DNA from: Chloroflexota bacterium
GTDB taxonomy: Bacteria; Chloroflexota; Anaerolineae; Anaerolineales; Villigracilaceae
Reading direction: 5' to 3'
Assembly (NCBI GenBank): GCA_021823555.1
Contig: JAKANW010000048.1
Coordinates: forward strand, 1-11,106
DNA: 11,106 nucleotides
Shown here: in pieces, positions 5,998-11,106 of the stretch
How positions within the stretch are numbered: position 1 is the stretch's first letter
Layout: each line of letters starts with the position of its first letter
The notes under the pieces: generated by a model
What the model was told of the DNA's origin: nothing
Database searches by the model: none
What the model saw: the letters and a program-made list of their open reading frames with translations, nothing else
Program-made: the position numbers and the translations under genes

Positions 5998-7653
5998 ATG
6001 CCTCGACGTTCCCTTGCTCGTCTTTACAAAGACGAGTTCTCTGGCTATTCGCTTGCCAAGTTCCAACAAGACCTGCTGGCCGGTCTCACCGTGGCCGCCG
6101 TTGCCCTGCCGCTCGCCCTCGCCTTCGGAGTCGCATCCGGCGCCTCGGCCGCGGCCGGCCTTGTCACCGCCATCGTGGCGGGCTTCGTGATGGGCTTTCT
6201 CTCCGGCGCGCCCTACCAGGTCAGCGGACCGACCGGCGCCATGTCCGCCGTCCTCATTGTTCTCGTCCAACGCTACGGGCTGGAGGGCATCTGGGTGGCA
6301 GGCCTGTTTTCGGGCGCCATTCTGCTCGTCATCGGCCTGTTGCGCTTGGGGCGCTTCATCGCCTTCATTCCCTCGGCCGTCATTAGCGGCTTCACCTCCG
6401 GCATTGCCCTGATCATTTTCATCGGCCAGATCGACAACTTCCTCGGCGTCAAAACCCCCGCGGCCGATACCAGCGCGCTCAAACTGCTCGGCTATTTTCA
6501 CGGCGGCTTTACGCCCAACGCACAGGCGATCGCGATCGGACTTGTTGTCATCGCGACGATGGTCTTCTGGCCGAAGAAATGGAACGCGCGCTTCCCCGCC
6601 TCCCTGCTTGGCATCATCCTCGCCACGCTTCTTTCCTCGACGTTGGGCTGGTCGGTGGCCTCGATCGGTGACATCCCCCGGACCCTTTTCCTCGCCGACC
6701 GCCTGAATTTTGCCAACGTCCCCTGGGCCAGCCTGCCCGACTTCATCGCGCCCACGTTGACCATCACCGCGTTGGGCGCGGTGGAAAGTTTACTGTGCGG
6801 CGCGGTGGCCTCCAATATGACCGGAATCCGCCTGCAAGCCAATCAAGAATTGATCGCCCAAGGCATCGGCAATATGGTGATTCCGTTCTTCGGTGGCGTC
6901 CCCGCCACAGCCGCCATTGCGCGCTCCAGCGTGGGCATCAAATCCGGCGGACAGACGCGTCTCGTCAGCATCATTCATGCGGTAGGATTGTTGCTCTCCA
7001 TGTTCCTGCTCGCCCCCTTCATGGCAAAGATTCCCCTCGCCGCGCTGGCCGGTGTACTAATGGTGACAGCAGTCCGCATGAACGAGTGGCCGGCCATCAA
7101 GTTCATCTTTGGCAAGCGCTTCAAAACCGACATGCTGGCCTTCGCCATCACCATGCTTGCCACCGTCACGCTCGACCTGACCCAAGCCATCATGATCGGC
7201 ACATTCATTGCCGCCGCGATCTTCCTCAACAAAATCGCCAGCATCGACATCGACGTGCAGGAAGTGGAGGCGGAGAAACTGCGCCAGCGCGGCATCGAGA
7301 CCGCCGGCAAATGCCAACATGTGCGCGTGGCCTTCCTCACCGGGCCGCTGTTCTTCGCCGCCACCGGTCAATTCAATGAAGCCTTCCAAAACCTGGGCGA
7401 CACGCACGCGCTGATCCTCTCCATGCGCGGCGTGCCGCTGATCGACTCGGCGGGCATCGAGGCCATCCACCGTCTCGATGAACGGCTCGAAAAGCAGGGC
7501 GGCACGCTCATGTTCGCCGGCGTCCACGACAACGTATGCAACATGCTGAAGCGCGGCGGGTTGGTGGACCACATCGGGGAGGAAAATTTCTTCTGGTCCA
7601 GCGACCAGGCCATCGTCGAGGCCGAGAGGCGAGGTTGTAAATTTTGCAATTAG
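5998..7653 (+). CDS. SulP family anion transporter with C-terminal STAS domain
   Basis: The 551-residue inner-membrane protein belongs to the SulP/SLC26 family, which moves sulfate, bicarbonate or related anions. After a basic N-terminus come many hydrophobic helices, starting with the signature region DLLAGLTVAAVALPLALAFG and YQVSGPTGAMSAVL, which build the anion site. The membrane part ends near residue 415. The cytoplasmic STAS domain is at about 439-545 (VRVAFLTGPLFFAATGQF, then SMRGVPLIDSAGIEAI with Ser484 in the DSAG loop). The protein ends in CKFCN, an unusual terminal CxxC. The start at 5998 is chosen because GGAG (5986-5989) lies 8 bases upstream and the protein then begins as SulP proteins do; an in-frame ATG at 5899 would add 33 unlike residues. 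There are no sulfate-assimilation or carbonic-anhydrase neighbours, so the substrate is open. Confidence 0.93.
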   Translation: MPRRSLARLYKDEFSGYSLAKFQQDLLAGLTVAAVALPLALAFGVASGASAAAGLVTAIVAGFVMGFLSGAPYQVSGPTGAMSAVLIVLVQRYGLEGIWVAGLFSGAILLVIGLLRLGRFIAFIPSAVISGFTSGIALIIFIGQIDNFLGVKTPAADTSALKLLGYFHGGFTPNAQAIAIGLVVIATMVFWPKKWNARFPASLLGIILATLLSSTLGWSVASIGDIPRTLFLADRLNFANVPWASLPDFIAPTLTITALGAVESLLCGAVASNMTGIRLQANQELIAQGIGNMVIPFFGGVPATAAIARSSVGIKSGGQTRLVSIIHAVGLLLSMFLLAPFMAKIPLAALAGVLMVTAVRMNEWPAIKFIFGKRFKTDMLAFAITMLATVTLDLTQAIMIGTFIAAAIFLNKIASIDIDVQEVEAEKLRQRGIETAGKCQHVRVAFLTGPLFFAATGQFNEAFQNLGDTHALILSMRGVPLIDSAGIEAIHRLDERLEKQGGTLMFAGVHDNVCNMLKRGGLVDHIGEENFFWSSDQAIVEAERRGCKFCN

Positions 7654-7716
7654 CAGCAGATTCTTTTTATCGGATGGACGTACTCGTACCGTTCATGATT
7701 GCTCATTCACATCGGA

Positions 7717-7722
7717 TATAAT
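7717..7722 (+). promoter_or_regulatory. -10 element for the alpha-oxoamine synthase gene
   Basis: A perfect TATAAT at 7717-7722 would start transcription near 7729. That gives a leader of about 21 bases holding AGGAG (7739-7743), 6 bases before the ATG at 7750. No good -35 is present. This placement rules out the in-frame start at 7699. Confidence 0.55.
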
Positions 7723-7749
7723 GGGGCAATCCCTCCCCAGGAGTCTCGC

Positions 7750-8961
7750 ATGGATTTTCATAACACCAATGACGCGGTCACTCGCCGCATTCAAGCATAT
7801 ACCGATCGTTACATGCTCTTGAAGGAAAACGATCTTTATTTTTACAACCAGGCGGTGGAAGAGATTTTGCCCGGCATGAAAGTGCGCGTGAACGGCCGCG
7901 TGATGGGCATGTATGCATCATACAGTTATCTTGGCCTGGTGGCGCACCCACGCATCAACGAGGCCGCGAAAAAAGCCGTGGATAAATTCGGTACCGGCAC
8001 AAACGGCGTCCGCACGCTGGCAGGAACGCTCACCATCCACAGCGAACTCGAAGAAACCATCGCCCACTTCAAACACGCCGAAGCCGCCATCACCTACACA
8101 TCAGGGTATGCTACCAACCTGACCGTCGTCTCGACGCTGATGGGCCGCGGCGACTACGTTTTCTCGGATAAACTGAATCACGCCTCCATTGTGGATGGCT
8201 GTTTGATGTCCGGCGCGGAATTCCGCCGCTTCAAACACAACGACATGGCGCATCTCGAAACCCTGCTCAAGAACGCGCCCTCCGACGTAGCCAAATTGGT
8301 CATCGCCGATGCGGTCTTCAGTATGGACGGCGATATCATCGACCTGCCTAAGGTGGTGGAGTTGTGCAAAAAATACAACGCCTGGTTGATGATTGATGAG
8401 GCGCACTCCGTGGGCGTGCTCGGTAAGGCCGGGCGCGGCATCGAGGAACATTTTGGTCTGGGCGACGTGATTGACATCAAGATGGGCACGCTCAGCAAAA
8501 CCATCCCGTCGGTGGGTGGGTACGTAGCCGCCAAAAAGGAGATCATCAATTATTTCCGTCATGCCAGCCGCGCCTACATCTTCTCCGCCGCGCTGCCACC
8601 CGCACAAGCCGCGGCTGCCAACGAAGCCTTCAAGGTCATTCTCGATGAACCATGGCGCATCGAACGCCTGAACGAAAATACCAAACAGTTCATCGGCGGC
8701 TTGAAGAGCATGGGCTTCGACACCATGCTGACGGAGACCGCTATCGTCCCGGTGCTGTTCGGCGAAGACGAGAAAGCCTTCGAAATGACGCGTGAGGCCC
8801 AACATCACGACGTCTTCGTCCTGCCGGTCGTTTCGCCCGCCGTGCCGGAGGGACTCGCCCGCCTGCGCGCCACAGTCACCGCCGCGCACGAACCGAGCGA
8901 GATCGAGCGCGCCATGGATGTGATTGGCGAAGCCGGCAAGAAATTGGGGATCATCAAGTAA
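7750..8961 (+). CDS. Alpha-oxoamine synthase family PLP enzyme (KBL/BioF/SPT-like)
   Basis: The 403-residue protein is a class II fold-type I PLP enzyme that would condense an amino acid with an acyl-CoA, or cleave the reverse product. Visible landmarks are YSYLGL near residue 60, GTGTNGVRTLAGT with the nearby substrate-binding loop, HASIVDG, DAVFSMDGD, IDEAHSVGVLG with Asp216 and His219 contacting PLP, and Lys250 in GTLSKTIPSVGGY as the Schiff-base lysine. Glycine C-acetyltransferases (Kbl) normally carry GKALGGASGG at this place and BioF a GKxxG form. The SK(T/S) version is more like serine palmitoyltransferase and other acyl-condensing members, so automatic labels 'kbl' or 'bioF' may be wrong. 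Neither threonine dehydrogenase nor biotin genes are adjacent. The start has AGGAG 6 bases upstream. It is monocistronic, with its own -10 at 7717 and terminator at 8995. Confidence 0.9.
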   Translation: MDFHNTNDAVTRRIQAYTDRYMLLKENDLYFYNQAVEEILPGMKVRVNGRVMGMYASYSYLGLVAHPRINEAAKKAVDKFGTGTNGVRTLAGTLTIHSELEETIAHFKHAEAAITYTSGYATNLTVVSTLMGRGDYVFSDKLNHASIVDGCLMSGAEFRRFKHNDMAHLETLLKNAPSDVAKLVIADAVFSMDGDIIDLPKVVELCKKYNAWLMIDEAHSVGVLGKAGRGIEEHFGLGDVIDIKMGTLSKTIPSVGGYVAAKKEIINYFRHASRAYIFSAALPPAQAAAANEAFKVILDEPWRIERLNENTKQFIGGLKSMGFDTMLTETAIVPVLFGEDEKAFEMTREAQHHDVFVLPVVSPAVPEGLARLRATVTAAHEPSEIERAMDVIGEAGKKLGIIK

Positions 8962-8994
8962 GGGAGAGTAGGGGACAGAGAGTAGAGAGAAGCG

Positions 8995-9024
8995 AACAGC
9001 CCGCCATTGCGGCGGGCTGTTTTT
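8995..9024 (+). terminator. Rho-independent terminator of the oxoamine synthase gene
   Basis: Perfect 11-bp GC-rich stem: AACAGCCCGCC (8995-9005), loop ATTGC, GGCGGGCTGTT (9011-9021), then TTT to 9024. On the minus strand the hairpin is not followed by a T-run, so it serves mainly the plus-strand gene. Confidence 0.9.
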
Positions 9025-9091
9025 GATTCGAGGTGTTATGAACGCTTCATTGATGAGACTGGCTTCTCATTTCTTGCGCAGGGCCGGCAGG

Positions 9092-9493
9092 TTACTTGAG
9101 TGTGCGGATGAAGGCGACCACCTGCCAGATCTGCTCTTCGGTCAGGATGCCCTGCCACGGAACCATGGAGGTGCCTTCCTTGCCGGTGTTGATGCGCCAG
9201 AAGAGATAGTCATCGCCGGCGCGGGTTTGCAGATCGGCCAGGTTCTTGGGTTGAGGATCGAGCGCCGCGCCGGCGGGACCGTCGCCGTGACCCTGCGGAC
9301 CGTGGCAGGTTTCGCAATTGGTCTTGAACACTTCGGCGCCAGCGGTGGCCGCATCTGCGCCGAGGGGGTTGGTTTTGCCGGCCCACTCCGCCGGGACGGG
9401 AGCGAGCGCATTGGGATCAGTTTTGGCGCCGCCGCCGCAGGCGGTCAAAATGACCGCCAGCAATACGAGAACGGGAAATACGACTTTTTTCAT
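9092..9493 (-). CDS. Lipoprotein monohaem cytochrome c
   Basis: The 133-residue protein begins with a signal peptide (KKVVFPVLVLLAVILT) and a lipobox LTAC with Cys19 as the lipidated residue, so it would be exported and anchored on the outer face of the membrane. A flexible linker (20-45) leads to a small class I cytochrome c domain: the haem motif CETCH (60-64) with GPQGHGDG after it, and the axial methionine Met110 in TSMVPW. The C-terminal helix is EEQIWQVVAFIRTL. It would carry single electrons, most likely to the CuA subunit of the oxidase encoded divergently at 9814-11106. The ATG at 9493-9491 is preferred because GGAGG (9504-9500) is 6 bases upstream; a GTG one codon earlier is only 3 bases from it. 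A weak dyad, ATGAGA/TCTCAT (9053-9070), lies past the stop, without a T-run. Confidence 0.93.
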   Translation of the reverse strand: MKKVVFPVLVLLAVILTACGGGAKTDPNALAPVPAEWAGKTNPLGADAATAGAEVFKTNCETCHGPQGHGDGPAGAALDPQPKNLADLQTRAGDDYLFWRINTGKEGTSMVPWQGILTEEQIWQVVAFIRTLK

Positions 9494-9523
9494 CACAAAC
9501 CTCCAGTTGTTTTTTGTTGAAAA

Positions 9524-9566
9524 ATTATATGTCTTTTGAGGAATTTTGCTAGTGACTTATGTTACA
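9524..9566 (-). promoter_or_regulatory. Class II Crp/Fnr-type promoter of the cytochrome c gene
   Basis: On the minus strand a perfect TATAAT (9529 to 9524) predicts a start site at 9517, 24 bases before the ATG. The -35 is poor. The 16-bp quasi-palindrome AGTGA-N6-TTACA (9551-9566) matches the TGTGA-N6-TCACA pattern of Crp-like regulators in 8 of 10 positions and is centred at 9558.5, exactly -41.5 from that start. A weak -35 replaced by an activator at -41.5 is the standard class II arrangement. Confidence 0.6.
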
Positions 9567-9714
9567 TATTTTTGTGACACGATGGGGTGACCGTCGCTCC
9601 TGCTGTTCAAAGCGGGGCGGGGCATGGATCGCAAGGGAGGTGGACCCGGCGAGGAGGGATCCGCACCGAGGTTGTGCCGAGGCGGGAAGGGATATCATAC
9701 CAACTTTGGGAATT

Positions 9715-9757
9715 TGTAACAAAAGTCACGGCGGAGATCAAAGTCAAAGAATAAGAT
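9715..9757 (+). promoter_or_regulatory. Candidate class II Crp/Fnr-type promoter of the ba3 oxidase operon
   Basis: TGTAA-N6-TCACG (9715-9730) is the inverted counterpart of the site at 9551-9566; the 14-bp cores match at 13 positions. Its centre at 9722.5 is -41.5 from a start at 9764 if TAAGAT (9752-9757, four of six consensus bases) is the -10. A second -10-like hexamer, GATAAT (9770-9775), would put the site at about -59.5. Which one is used cannot be read from sequence. Confidence 0.48.
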
Positions 9758-9813
9758 TGCGCCAAATAGGATAATCCTTGTGAAATAAGCCACATTGCGA
9801 AAAGGAGAATACG

Positions 9814-9972
9814 ATGAGCGAGAAGAATAAACACGAGAATGCGGCCGCCTCAAAATGGCAGAAAGTGTTTGACAATATCTGGTTGTTGTTTCTGCTTTCG
9901 CTGGCGATCAGCGGTGTGATCTACAACCTGTGGGGAATCATTGATCTGATGAACGTACCGCCCGCCCCATAA
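9814..9972 (+). CDS. Small membrane protein, possible ba3 oxidase subunit IIa
   Basis: The 52-residue protein is short but well supported. The ATG at 9814 has AGGAG (9803-9807) 6 bases upstream, and the gene sits 26 bases before the subunit II gene. The hydrophilic N-terminus (MSEKNKHENAAASKWQKVF) is followed by one hydrophobic span at about 22-44 (IWLLFLLSLAISGVIYNLW) and a proline-rich end. In Thermus ba3 oxidase a one-helix subunit IIa (cbaD) precedes cbaB and cbaA in the same order, so this is a good positional candidate for that role. Similarity to known IIa sequences cannot be judged by eye. The 12-mer AAAAGGAGAATA before this gene (9800-9811) is repeated exactly before the next gene (9983-9994). 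Confidence 0.75.
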   Translation: MSEKNKHENAAASKWQKVFDNIWLLFLLSLAISGVIYNLWGIIDLMNVPPAP

Positions 9973-9998
9973 GCGCCGAGACAAAAGGAGAATAGACA

Positions 9999-10529
9999 AT
10001 GTTAGCTCCCGAACGAACCTGGTGGAAGCCCATGGGCCGCATCGAAAAGACCTGGCTGACGGTGGCCTTTGTATGGTGCGTGTTCCTAACCTTGATGATG
10101 CCGCTCTGGTATTTCATGGGCAAACAGAATGTGCCTACGGAAACCTATCGTGTAACGCGCGATGAATATTCCGCGAAGGTGAACGCCTTCGTGGAACAGT
10201 ACAAGGTCGGCGAGGAGACCATCAACGGCGTGACCCTGCCCGTTGTGGCGCCTCCCCCCGGCGCGGATGTGTACCTGCGCGCGAGCACGTGGCAGTGGTA
10301 TCCCATCTTGCAACTAGAGATGGGGCAGACCTATCGCCTGCATATTTCCTCGATGGACCTGCAACACGGCTTCTCGCTCCAGCCGGTGAACATCAACCTG
10401 CAAGTCCTGCCGGGCTACGACTACGTCGCCACCATCGTCCCAACCTCGACGGGCGACTTCACCGTGGTCTGCAATGAATTCTGCTCGCTCGGGCATCACA
10501 CGATGATCGGCAAGATCATCGTGAAATAG
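9999..10529 (+). CDS. Cytochrome c oxidase subunit II, ba3 type (CuA)
   Basis: The 176-residue protein accepts electrons from cytochrome c and passes them to subunit I. A single membrane span is near residues 18-39 (TWLTVAFVWCVFLTLMMPLW), as in the compact ba3-type subunit II and unlike the two spans of aa3-type enzymes. The C-terminal cupredoxin domain faces outside and holds the full binuclear CuA set: His123 in LQHGFSL, and Cys158, Glu160, Cys162, His166 and Met169 in CNEFCSLGHHTM (CxxxCxxxHxxM). WQWYP (98-102) supplies the aromatic residues used for electron entry. The start has AAGGAG (9985-9990) 8 bases upstream. It is the second gene of the operon, ending 10 bases before subunit I. Confidence 0.94.
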   Translation: MLAPERTWWKPMGRIEKTWLTVAFVWCVFLTLMMPLWYFMGKQNVPTETYRVTRDEYSAKVNAFVEQYKVGEETINGVTLPVVAPPPGADVYLRASTWQWYPILQLEMGQTYRLHISSMDLQHGFSLQPVNINLQVLPGYDYVATIVPTSTGDFTVVCNEFCSLGHHTMIGKIIVK

Positions 10530-10539
10530 GAGGCTTTCG

Positions 10540-11106
10540 ATGGCTACACTTGCTCCCACTACTCCATGGATGGCAGGCGCGAAGGATGACTATCGCGTCT
10601 GCGGCGTGACCACTCTCAAAGTGGACCTGCACACCGAACGCCTCATCATTGCCAACGCGGTGATGGCGGTCGTCACTCTCGTCTTGGGCGGTCTCTTCGC
10701 GTTGTTGATCGCGCTCACCCGCTGGCAGGCCATTCACCTGCTCGGCGCGACCTGGTTCTACCGCCTGCTCACCCTGCACGGCATTGACATGCTCGTGGCG
10801 TGGATCGTGTTCTTCGAAATGGCCGGCCTGCACTTCGGCTCCACCGCCCTGCTCAACGCCCGCCATGCCGCGCCCAAACTAGCCTGGTTTGGCTGGGTCC
10901 TGATGACCATCGGCGGTCTGATGGTCAATGGGGTGGTATTGTTCAACACGCAAAGCATCGTCGCCTTCACTGCCTACGTTCCGCTCAAGGCGCACCCGCT
11001 GTTCTACCTCAGTTACATCCTCTTCGCGGTCGGCGCGTTGATCCAGGTCATCACCTTCTTCATCAATATCGTGGTTGCCAAACGTGAGAAACGCTTCGAA
11101 GGCTCC
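10540..11106 (+). CDS. Cytochrome c oxidase subunit I, ba3 type (5' part)
   Basis: Translation from the ATG at 10540 (AGGAGG at 10528-10533, 6 bases upstream) gives 189 residues open to the window end; a whole subunit I is about three times longer. The N-terminus carries a hydrophobic span at about 36-60, then FYRLLTLHGIDMLVAW, where His80 is the expected low-spin haem b ligand of the YRxLTxHG motif. Further spans are at about 83-100, 114-138 and 152-177. The YRLLTLHG form and short leading segment fit class B (ba3) haem-copper oxidases, which reduce O2 to water and pump protons. The catalytic CuB histidines and Tyr are beyond the window. SD overlap with the subunit II stop (TAGGAGG) implies tight co-translation. 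Confidence 0.92.
   Translation, partial: MATLAPTTPWMAGAKDDYRVCGVTTLKVDLHTERLIIANAVMAVVTLVLGGLFALLIALTRWQAIHLLGATWFYRLLTLHGIDMLVAWIVFFEMAGLHFGSTALLNARHAAPKLAWFGWVLMTIGGLMVNGVVLFNTQSIVAFTAYVPLKAHPLFYLSYILFAVGALIQVITFFINIVVAKREKRFEGS

Larger units (their letters stand above)
9494..9813. other. Divergent control region between cytochrome c and oxidase operon
   Basis: This 320-bp stretch has no credible gene. It holds the two Crp/Fnr-like sites and promoters listed separately, and additional TGTGAC/GGTGAC half-sites at 9573-9578 and 9586-9591. Its middle (about 9600-9700) is GC- and purine-rich, with GGATC (9625-9629) and GATCC (9657-9661) able to pair over a long loop. I recognise no RNA family or riboswitch there. 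Confidence 0.6.

Noticed and set aside
5665..6501. 278-codon minus-strand frame over the MITE end and the start of the SulP gene
   Set aside because: It begins inside the SulP coding region, runs through repeats and the intergenic region, and gives a low-complexity Gly/Asp/Glu-rich product; a shadow of the SulP gene.
7699..7749. 17-codon upstream extension of the oxoamine synthase
   Set aside because: The perfect TATAAT at 7717-7722 lies inside it, so this start would be upstream of the transcript; ATG 7750 has a good SD.
9600..9700. Structured RNA or riboswitch in the GC-rich middle of the cytochrome divergent region
   Set aside because: No known motif (SRP core, cobalamin box, T-box and similar) was recognised, and the only pairing noticed is short and distant.
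9607..9834. 75-codon minus-strand frame in the same divergent region
   Set aside because: It has no RBS, overlaps the Crp/Fnr-like site and the start of the small membrane protein gene, and shows no family features.

Overview
The window is GC-rich bacterial DNA, most consistent with a Chloroflexota (Anaerolineae-like) genome. That placement is inference. It rests on an F420-type deazaflavin nitroreductase family protein, a Thermus-like ba3-type oxidase cluster, an MinD/ParA protein of 'HSFRGGTGKSN' type and the general flavour of the proteins; no rRNA or other phylogenetic marker is present. No tRNA, rRNA or CRISPR array was seen.

Layout. (1) Positions 1-967, minus strand: an ECF sigma factor followed, with a 14-base overlap, by a single-membrane-span protein that is probably its anti-sigma factor; the latter runs off the left edge. 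(2) 968-1172: divergent control region with two interleaved dyads and a strong sigma70-type promoter for a MinD/ParA ATPase (1173-1928), closed by a perfect 12-bp terminator. (3) 1994-4009: NAD+-dependent DNA ligase ligA, apparently transcribed leaderless. An in-frame TAG at 3884-3886 cuts the C-terminal BRCT domain in half, yet the rest of the domain continues intact in the same frame to a TGA at 4007-4009. (4) 4006-4428: a deazaflavin-dependent nitroreductase family gene whose ATG overlaps that distal ligA stop (ATGA). (5) 4447-5508, minus strand: a DegT-like PLP-dependent enzyme. (6) 5509-5997: repeat-rich intergenic DNA holding a 123-bp MITE-like element with terminal inverted repeats and an 8-bp target duplication, and a separate 79-bp imperfect palindrome. 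(7) 5998-7653: SulP anion transporter with a STAS domain. (8) 7750-8961: an alpha-oxoamine synthase family enzyme with its own promoter and terminator. (9) 9092-11106: a respiratory module: a lipoprotein cytochrome c (minus strand) divergent from a ba3-type cytochrome oxidase operon (52-residue membrane protein, CuA subunit II, partial subunit I).

How the parts fit. The respiratory block is the most coherent unit. A membrane-anchored monohaem cytochrome c could donate electrons to the CuA centre of the oxidase encoded next to it. The 320-bp region between them carries two Crp/Fnr-like 16-bp sites in inverted orientation. Counted by hand, each is centred at -41.5 from a start site predicted from a -10 hexamer on its own side, the geometry of class II activation, so one Crp/Fnr-family regulator may switch on donor and oxidase together.

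I did not find a clearly new multi-gene system. The observations most worth following are the amber-interrupted ligA, the paired Crp/Fnr-like promoters, the MITE with intact target duplication and three-way-junction interior, and the interleaved dyads between the sigma and MinD/ParA genes.
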